DNA of 64,000 nt from Ctena decussata. Taxonomy: Eukaryota > Mollusca > Bivalvia > Lucinida > Lucinidae. The notes under the pieces are model-generated. The model saw nothing but the letters and a program-made list of their open reading frames with translations, did not search any database and had not been told where the DNA came from. The translations under genes were made by a program, and so were the position numbers. The first letter of the stretch is position 1. Each line of letters opens with the position of its first letter. Below are positions 56,700 to 64,000 of this stretch, one piece after another. Location of the stretch: positions 8,464,803 through 8,528,802 of the forward strand of contig OZ022515.1 of NCBI GenBank assembly GCA_963989385.1, given 5' to 3'.

Positions 56700-56904
56700 C
56701 TCAAGAGTAGAATGAAGGGCAATCTACAGAATCTATAGATTTCTTTTCACACAAAATAAATCATTCAAACACTCCGTGTTGCCCCTCCAGGTCAGGTAGG
56801 ATCTTTAGCTTCCCGGTCTTGTGGCCAGCACAGGTCTGTACATGTATTGCTTTTGTGATTTTCCTGCAGCTCAATTCCAGCCTATTGGGATGTACTCGTC
56901 ATAA

Positions 56905-57355
56905 TATTGTTATCTATAATATATAAACAGTACAAATGAAGATATCCGTCACATTGTTTGTTATCTGAAATGAAGTATTCGCCACATTATATATAATCTA
57001 GAATATATAAAGAATATTAATGAAGATATCCGTCACATTATTTATTATCAAAAATGAAAATATCCGGTCACATTAATTGTTGTCTAAAATATAAAAATAC
57101 AAATGAAGATTTGTGTAACATTATTTGTTATCTTAAATGAAGATATCAGTCACATTGTTTGTTATCAAGAATATATAAACAATACAAATGATGATGTCCG
57201 TCACATTATTTGTTATAATGAAGATATTTGGTTACATCAGTTGTTATATAAAATATATAAACAATACAAATGACGATATTCGTCACATTATTTATCATCG
57301 AAAAATGAAGATTTTATATCTAAAATATATAAATTATAAAAATGAAGCTATCCAG
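56905..57355 (+). repeat. Degenerate tandem repeat of about 50-60 bp
   Basis: Units repeat ATATATAAACAATACAAATG, GAAGATAT(C/T)CG, TCACATTATTTGTTATC with variation, about eight copies, upstream of the sulfotransferase gene. Confidence 0.8.
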
Positions 57356-57359
57356 GAAA

Positions 57360-57560
57360 CGCCACAAGCATGAAATATAATATAAAAACACCATTTGAAA
57401 TTTTCTACCAGATGGGTTGAAAAAGAATCTATCTTAGAGCCCTTTTCCGAGTTTGCCCCTAGACTTCGACTTCTCCCCGGGCGGGGATCGAACCCACGAC
57501 CTCTGGCTTCAGAGTAAAGTGCACTGACCACTGAGCCACCGCGCTTCTCTTTATAGTGTC
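57360..57560 (-). mobile_element. tRNA-derived SINE (family C)
   Basis: On the minus strand, 57,547 to 57,474 reads AGAAGCGCGGTGGCTCAGTG (A box), an anticodon-arm-like CTCTGAAGCCAG and GTGGGTTCGATCCCCG (B box). The ORF over it is a by-product of the tRNA-like head. Confidence 0.8.
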
Positions 57561-57970
57561 GCTGTTGTTGTTCTAATATCATAACAATGGTCTCCTAGCA
57601 TAGTGTCCGTTACAGCGATGGTTTATGCATGAAACAGTGGATAATGTGTGTTTTAATGTGCACGGGAATGTATCCATGTTTTTCGAAATTTTGGCAAAGG
57701 GGGACAACTTTCTTGAATTACGTTTTGCTTCCCCGGTCATCAATATCGTTTCTTAAGATTAAATATATCTAAACAGACAACATAACAGTTACTTCGCTCA
57801 ACTGACCTAAGGTGTCTGGGTACAATTTCAGGGGAAGCAACTGTGCCATTTTCATTTTGACCCCCGTTTTAACATCCCGTCTCATAAAGGGTCAACTCTT
57901 ACAGGAAAATATTCTCTCCTAGAGGAACATTTTTCCTTAAAGAGTAGACCTCCTTTATGGATGGATTATA

Positions 57971-58420
57971 AGTATCTATCATGGGTGTGAGGTGTGGATA
58001 GAAAAATCTGTCACGAGGATCACTGTTCGGCATCACGAGGCTTGCCGTATGATGCCGAACAGTGATCCCGAGTGACGGATTTTTCTATCCGCACCTCACA
58101 CCAATGGCAGATACTTTTTCTTGCACACAACGTTTTGTTTTAACTTCAGAACCTGTTTTTATGCGTAATTCTAGTGCTTGAGAGGTTTCAGTTTGATTTT
58201 GAAAGAAGGCACCGCTTTCAACGACCGCCATTGGGCTCTTTACGTCAACGACTGGCGTGCATAAACTGACGTCATTTTTACCGTCTTCATGACGTCATCA
58301 TCTAAAATGCTAACGTCACTTGACGACGCAGGTACGTGAGCTCCTATACAACCAATGCATTGACAGCTCGTGATTTTTTTCCGGTCTTGGGTCAGAACAC
58401 CAGGGTAAGATAAATAGAAT
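57971..58420 (-). repeat. Dispersed repeat with palindrome (copy 2)
   Basis: Reverse-orientation copy of 34,100-34,592. The palindrome at 57,971-58,115 has arms AGTATCTATCATGGGTGTGA and GATCACTGTTCGGCATCA, with centre CGAGGCTTGCCG. Confidence 0.85.
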
Positions 58421-58423
58421 CTA

Positions 58424-58561
58424 TCATTGGTCTCCGATGCAGACAGGGAAATCCCAACCCGAGGGCATACGGGGTGTGTCGGAAACGAGGCTTGCCGAGT
58501 TTCCGACACACCCCATGTGCCCGAGGGTTGGGATTTCTCTGTCTGCATCGGAGACCAATGA
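58424..58561. repeat. Second palindrome with different arms but the same centre
   Basis: The arms are TCATTGGTCTCCGATGCAGA and GGGGTGTGTCGGAAAC with their complements; the centre is CGAGGCTTGCCGAG. It abuts the preceding repeat. Confidence 0.9.
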
Positions 58562-59373
58562 TTGATTATTTTTCTTACCTACGATAATATTTACTTCAAA
58601 TTGAATGGGGAACTAATAGGCCTATTTCATGCGAACGTGTACAAGTGTAAGTAGTGCAACCGTGTCACCCTCATGGCTGCTGTGGTGAACAGACAAGTGA
58701 AAATTAGGTCCTTGACAAATCCGCATTTTTAGTTTTTCTAAAATTGAAATTTATATTAGAGAACAAAATTTATATTGAGACGTCTACAGAAAGCGCGTGT
58801 ATGATGTTAATTGTGACGCAATGTCAACGTCATTTCAAACGTCAGTTGGTAACGTCTTCAAAATGGCGGCCTCCTCGACAGTGTTTGTCACGGTGAAACA
58901 TTGACTATTTTGGATCTTTTTCCGACTTTAAGACCTTGAAACAAGCTATTGAATGAATAACCTTTCTTGGGTTGGATTTTATTATTGGGGCAATTCATTC
59001 CTATGAAAGAATAATGCATAAAGTATGGAATCGCCAAGCCGGGCGCACCGTATTTCAAGGAGCGCGTAGTGGTACACAGAATTCAAGCTCGTGTGAGCTG
59101 TCCCAGCCCATGGGCTAGACAGAATTTTCCAGCACCGCTAAAAATAGAACAAACTCTGTCTGGTAGGTAAGAAAAGATTTTCTATCCCAGGTGAAAAGAA
59201 TGGCATTTTCTATCCGGTGTGCAAGAAAGAAAACTACTGTTGAACGTCTAAGTATCGGGACAGATAGGTCAGGGCAAACTGTGCTGAACTAGATCAGACT
59301 GCTGCTATCAAGACTGCACCTGAAGAAGCAGTCTGGTAAGGGACTGCACTGTTTCCAGTTCCATCTGTATCAT
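58562..59373. other. Intergenic stretch without a gene
   Basis: No coding region is visible. The segment 59,165-59,225 (AAGAAAAGATTTTCTATCCC, GGTGAAAAGAATGGCATTTT) resembles the complement of the left edge of the 34,100 repeat, so it is likely another boundary of that family. Confidence 0.45.
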
Positions 59374-59582
59374 TTGAGCCGCGACACGAGAAAACCAACA
59401 AAGTGGTATGTGCGCCCAGCGCAGACTCAGATCAGCCTGGGTATCCGCCCAGTCTAATAGGAGTCTTCGGACTGCGCTTAAAGGGTAGCTAATGGTCTAA
59501 GCTAGCTCTATGCGGACAGCGAAGACTCTGATCAGACTGGGCGGATGCCCAGGCTGATCTGAGTGTACGCTGGGTGCAACTG

Positions 59583-59616
<34 letters not shown>

Positions 59617-59657
59617 TGGGGGGGGGGGGGGTTGGTTTTGTCGTGGCATGGCTCATT
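59374..59657. mobile_element. GAGCCGCGACACG foldback MITE, copy 3, with poly-T/poly-G insert
   Basis: The edges are TTTGAGCCGCGACACGAG and GTCGTGGCATGGCTCA. A T run of about 32 followed by G runs (59,583-59,632) replaces part of the right arm. Confidence 0.85.
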
Positions 59658-60305
59658 TGGACACAGTACCACACTGAAAAACCGAACTGATCCATTTTTG
59701 CGCATTTACGGTTATTATTTTAGAGGTGTCCATTTTAAGATTGCATACGGTAGGAGAACATGGAGAAGACGAAGAGAGAATAATTTTACGGTGTATAGAA
59801 AGGAACGAAAAAGATAGGAAGAAAACCTATTACGTAAGAAAGTCTTAGAATAAGCAACAGTGAAAATGAGACTGAGTGCAAAAAGAAAAAAAAGGGAATT
59901 AAAATAATGTAAAATAATAAAATGAAATAAAATAAAATAGATTCAACTCACCTTAAAATATAACAGTCCATCAGTGTATTAAATAATGATGACCAGGTTC
60001 ATTAAGGAGCAGCTATTGTTAAACGCCCAGTGTGACAAACTTTTATTTGTATTGTAATGAAATCAGCTTAATCGACCCTGGGACGTTGGTCAATCCGAAG
60101 AAAACGGGTCAAATTCCCATGTCCAAACAACGAGATTCATTCAACCAGTGCATCGTTGCATTCAGGTCACACTTAAAATTTCTGTACAACTCTGATCAGC
60201 CTGCTTCGAAGTCGTACCAAAACTTAGTGTCTGTGCCACTCAGATCAGCATGCACAGCCTCGCAGTCTGGCCAGGATCTTTCATATTTGCATCATGCAAC
60301 GAACA
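59658..60305. other. Intergenic stretch without a gene
   Basis: No supported gene or defined repeat. Confidence 0.4.
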
Positions 60306-60308
60306 ACA

Positions 60309-60592
60309 AACACTTAGATCAGACTACGCGTACGCACATACTGATTGAAGTTTTCGTTGTTTGTAAGTCATAGATCTGACTGCGCACATACACAGACTGA
60401 GCGTAGTATTCGTTGTTTGTAAGTCATAGATCAGACTGCGCACATACACAGACTGAGCGTAGTATTCGTTGTTTGTAAGTCATAGATCAGACTGCGCACA
60501 TACACAGACTGAGCGTAGTATTCGTTGTTTGTAAGTCATAGATCAGACTGCGCACATACACAGACTGAGCGTAGATTTCGTTGTTTGCAAGT
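60309..60592 (+). repeat. 56-bp tandem repeat, about five copies
   Basis: AAGTCATAGATC recurs at 60365, 60421, 60477 and 60533, exactly 56 bases apart. The unit also has GACTGCGCACATACACAGAC and GAGCGTAGTATTCGTTGTTT. The first copy is diverged. Confidence 0.95.
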
Positions 60593-60806
60593 AATGGAAC
60601 GCTGGGTGGATGCCTTGCGATTTTACGTCCTTTTCGACAGTATTTCAGTGATATCAGGACGACGGCAGGGTTATAATGAAAGGCTGTGTGCAATGGAACA
60701 CCGTTTTTCGTTTGAAAAGATTCTCTCCTCAAGCAAGGATCGAACCTGAGACCGCCAGATCCGCAGTCTAGCGCTTGACCTACTGAGCTACATGTACCGG
60801 GGCTCA
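60593..60806 (-). mobile_element. tRNA-derived SINE (family B)
   Basis: On the minus strand the A-box region reads GTAGCTCAGTAGGTCAAGCG, then GATCTGGCGG and B box (AGGTTCGATCC). The body matches 37,790-38,000. Confidence 0.85.
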
Positions 60807-61160
60807 TATAGTAATGTAAGACTACTTTCTTAAGCACATCTTATTTTCTATTTATTTCGGACAGGTCCAGTTCCCCCACAAGGCGAGTCTGCTATAAATG
60901 GTGGCTGATTTGGTTCGTTTTTCTCCCTGATCTTCTTGTAGTTTTGTCAATAATGTTGGCCATGTCTTGTGGCCTGGGTCTTCACTATCCAACAAGACAT
61001 TTTGAGGTTGCAACATAAACAACATACGGGTAACATTGTACAAAGTTTTTGTCAACCTTTCAACGTCCTGAAATAACTGAAATATTATTGAAATAACGTA
61101 AAATCGCAAGTCATACATCTGCCCATCCATTCATGCTCAATCATAACACACAATGCACAT

Positions 61161-61357
61161 TCACACCGGGTAGGCGGCAATCGAAAACGCTCGTGCAATC
61201 AACGAACTCGGATCAAAAATAGTTAGAAACAGCGTTTTCGATTGCACATTGGCTTCAATTTGCAATCGAAAACGCTGTTTTGCAATCGAAAACGCCGTTT
61301 TTGATCCCCGTTAATCGATTGTTAAGTGCGTTTTCGATTGCCGCCTACCCGGTGTGA
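61161..61357. mobile_element. 197-bp MITE with perfect 30-bp terminal inverted repeats
   Basis: The left TIR (61,161-61,190, TCACACCGGGTAGGCGG...) and right TIR (61,328-61,357) are exact inverted copies. GCAATCGAAAACGC recurs inside in both orientations, five to six times in total. Confidence 0.93.
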
Positions 61358-61910
61358 AATCAGCCTATCGACCACATAATAATTTTTCGCTCACAATAGC
61401 ACAGCTCTAAAGAGGATTTGCGGACTATTCTAAACATGCTTAAGGAAACCTATCTGTCGTTACATTTTTTTCGTCTGCTTTTGTTTTACCCTTGAAGCGC
61501 CGAAAAAGCAGACGAAAACTTTACTTCTGCAAAATTATGTGCCCGCCCCTCTGGGGCAGACATATTTTTCCCACAGTTGTCTGTCTGTCTGTCCGTCCGC
61601 CCGACTGTTTGTCCGTTTCAAAGTATGTCTGCTCCATAATTCTGAATACGTTCATAATATTTTCACGAAACTTGGTAATTATAAAGCATCATCAGACGAT
61701 TTGCTCGGAATAGAAACCATAACTCTACCAACGTTTTTTACGGAATTATGCCCCTTTCTAATTTTGTAATCATGGAAATCATGTCCGCTCTATCAATTAA
61801 AAACCGTCGGAGTTATTTTCATGAAACTTGTTACAAATATAAACAGCATTAGACGATGTGCAGAGAACGGAAACCGTATTGCGTATTTTGTGAGATTAAA
61901 TTGAAACACA
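61358..61910. other. Repeat-like stretch without a gene
   Basis: It has a molluscan repeat style (CTGTCTGTCTGTCCGTCCGC, ATGCCCCTTTCTAATTTTG), and no gene is seen. Confidence 0.4.
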
Positions 61911-62156
61911 TATATGAGCCGCGACACGAGAAAACCAACAATGTGGTTGTGCGTCCAGCGCAGACTCAGATCAGCCTGGGCATCCGTCAAGTTCGAGCAG
62001 ACTCTGCATTAAGTGCTCAAAGGGTAGCTAAAGGTCTAAGCTACCGCCATGCGGACAGCGAAGACTCTGATCAGACTGGGCGGATGCCCAGGCTGATCTG
62101 AGTCTGCGCTGGGCGCACAACCACATTGTTGGTTTTGTCGTGTCGCGGCTCATATA
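61911..62156. mobile_element. GAGCCGCGACACG foldback MITE, copy 4
   Basis: The edges TATATGAGCCGCGACACG and its complement CGTGTCGCGGCTCATATA are perfect. This is the best-kept copy, and the TA repeats at both edges fit a TA target. Confidence 0.92.
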
Positions 62157-62229
62157 AGGATATGAATAAATAGGTTCATTATCATGATTATACATTTTCT
62201 TCCAGATATGCAACTAGCCCAAAGACCTC

Positions 62230-62506
62230 GTTGTGTTATGTTGTGTTATTGTTTAACGTCCACGGTAACCAGCTATGGTCATGTCGGGTCGGTCAGTTAC
62301 CTAACCACACTATTCCTGAGCAGGCTTAGACCTCCAATGCGGTTAAACAGTACTAAGTGCACTTACTTTCACCAGTAACTGACAACTGCCATTTTTGAAT
62401 GAGCGAAAGGGGAAATAAAAGTAAGTGGCCGGACCGGGTATTGAACCCGGAACCTCTGGCTTATAAGTCAGACGCGCTACCGACTGCGCTACGCGGCCTG
62501 GCCCCA
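62230..62506 (-). mobile_element. tRNA-derived SINE (family A)
   Basis: On the minus strand the head has A box (TAGCGCAGTCGGTAGCGC), anticodon loop CTTATAA and B box (GGGTTCAATACCC). The body matches 36,449-36,718, including GACCTCC and AGTACTAAGTGCACTTACTT. Confidence 0.88.
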
Positions 62507-64000
62507 GAGACCTCCTATCTTCTTCAATCGACTATATTTTCTACCATCTTTACAAAGGGAAACAAGTTTTGTTGTGATTTCCTGCTTGCTTTCTTGGATG
62601 TGATAGACCTTCCAAAATGGCGTCTACTCGTAAATGAAAGAATTTGCTCTTAGAAGAGCAAATTCTTTCTTTTAAGAGTTGACACGCGAACAGATGCTGA
62701 AAAAAATTGTTTCTGACATGAACAGACATCCTTCTATGAATATCGATATAATTGATACACTTTCCGGGGAAGCAACTCTGCCATTTTCATTTTTGCTTCC
62801 CTTCACAATGGTAATCTTCTATTAAAGGAAAGAACTTGTCCAGCTGTAATAGCTAATTAGGGACAGAATTGCCCCCCACCCCCGGGTTAGCTTATTAAAA
62901 AATTAGCTCCTAGACTACCGTTCAGGTGAACGGATACATGTACATTTTCAGGGGAAGCAACCCTTCTTTTTTCAATTCTGTCTCCGTTGTCATTGGGTGT
63001 CGATTTTACTGTAAAAGGGAAGGGTTTACTCCTAGCGGCGCCAATACACTTTTCGGAGCCACACCCAGAATGTCACTCAAAAGTTAACTGATGATGTATA
63101 ACTGGCCAGTGCAACGACAACTCAGCATGTGTCGTAGTCCCACAGATAACACCGCACACGTTGAATGTCCCACCATAAGTCCGTGCTTTTTACCTTACAG
63201 TAAATGAAGAGATACTCACCTGTTTAATGTGGGCGTGGCTTCGGAAAGGTCACTGGCACTTGACCAACAATATTTCCAAGAAAAAAATATTTCCTTGCTA
63301 AAAAGTATGATTTATTTTTAGAAAGGAAATATTTCTTTTTTCGTAGAAACGTTGTTAAACATATATACACAGTATAGGTCAAGTGCCAGTGGGAAAGGTG
63401 AATTCTTTCAATTAAGAATAGCTGCTTTTAGGAAGAATTTTGCCGCCAAGGAAAACAAACAGGCACATGACGCCGTACAGACAGCGTACCTGGATCAGAC
63501 TGCTCCTTTAAGATTTCGTAATGAAAACAAGTGTATTGGCATTCAAAGTCTTGTCAGCAAGAGCATTTACATGGGTCAACGAAAACCTGTCAATAAATTC
63601 AAATTAATGCCAAAAACATAGCCTCTACAAGCTTTTAAAAATGACGTTGATGTATATTTCAATAACGTCATAAGAATTGCGCATTGCTTCGCCAAGAATA
63701 AATCGATAACAGTTGCCACCCTTCTAACTTTTGTATGAATATTGTAGGCAACAATGGACAAGCAACTGACAAAGATTAATTTTGTATTTGCAATGATATT
63801 TGACTTAAATGCCTAACACTGAAAAGATTTTTTAGCCCAGTGGTATGACAGGGGCCTAATAAAATGCGCTGTAAGTCAATATGAAAAGGTGTCTTTGTAC
63901 AGCGTTTGGTATCATTGTAAAGACAAAATGTACTGTTTTCAGCATATGCATAGCATTTGTACCCAGTTTCCCCTAAACAAAGTTATGAGGCAATTTGCAT
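62507..64000. other. Intergenic stretch with short palindromes
   Basis: 62,636-62,668 is a perfect hairpin (AAAGAATTTGCTCTT and complement). 63,251-63,391 has inverted edges CACTGGCACTTGACC and GGTCAAGTGCCAGTG with an AAATATTTC-rich middle, probably a small MITE. GGGGAAGCAACTCTGCCATT (62,765) recurs in variant form at 57,831 and 62,949. The ORF at 63,352-63,621 is unlike any family I know. Confidence 0.5.

Noticed and set aside
57334..57582. 82-aa ORF with SEARGRGFDPRPGR
   Set aside because: It is the translation of a SINE tRNA head on the minus strand.
60309..60592. CRISPR-like array
   Set aside because: The 56-bp units are identical throughout, with no variable spacers. The setting is an animal genome.

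Overview
The window is nuclear DNA of a mollusc, most probably a bivalve. The evidence is the last exons of an animal-type chitin synthase, a Golgi-type sulfotransferase gene, tRNA-headed SINEs, and many foldback elements and GACCTTGACCTT-rich tandem repeats of a kind I associate with bivalve genomes. I cannot name the species.

Bases 1 to about 14,580 are most of an integrated Maverick/Polinton (adintovirus-like) element whose left end lies outside the window. The minus strand carries, from 9.1 kb down to base 1, a protein-primed DNA polymerase B (broken), a packaging ATPase, two small basic proteins ending in Gly/hydrophobic or Lys-rich tails, a Ser/Pro repeat protein, a conserved Maverick protein of unknown function, a DDE integrase with a chromodomain, a two-helix membrane protein and the start of a large virion-type protein. 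The major capsid protein and the protease are not visible and may lie to the left. The plus strand from 10.5 to 12.7 kb carries an accessory block: three ORFs joined by ATGA overlaps, a paralogue, and a CCHC zinc-knuckle protein. Between the two blocks lie a seven-copy GGCGAGAC repeat, a GC-rich non-coding block and 134-bp-spaced repeats with NRF-1-type palindromes.

The most striking part is 12.9-14.3 kb. Three small non-histone genes, two on minus and one on plus, each end 20-30 nt after the stop codon in a stem-loop with the sequence, flanks and downstream purine element of metazoan replication-dependent histone mRNAs. Two share a short bidirectional promoter, and the third has CCAAT and octamer-like motifs. 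This suggests a virus-derived element that uses the host's SLBP/U7 histone 3'-end pathway, and so S-phase expression, for some of its genes.

From 15.6 to 44.0 kb the plus strand carries four phase-compatible exons (15,649; 27,184; 40,015; 43,877) of a chitin synthase C-terminus. The viral element therefore probably sits in an upstream intron of that gene. The exon at 27,184 is preceded by a ladder of decayed copies of itself. The introns are filled with nested repeats: a 145-bp tandem array inside a 2.7-kb repeat, a 5'-truncated L1/Tx1-like LINE with target-site duplication, a mariner-like relic split by a 5.7-kb TIR element, and a SINE inside a foldback element.

From 44 to 64 kb there is one clear gene, a heparan-sulfate 3-O-sulfotransferase-like protein on the minus strand at 55.7-56.7 kb. 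The rest is repeats, including a 6.7-kb giant inverted-repeat element, foldback MITE families and three tRNA-derived SINEs.
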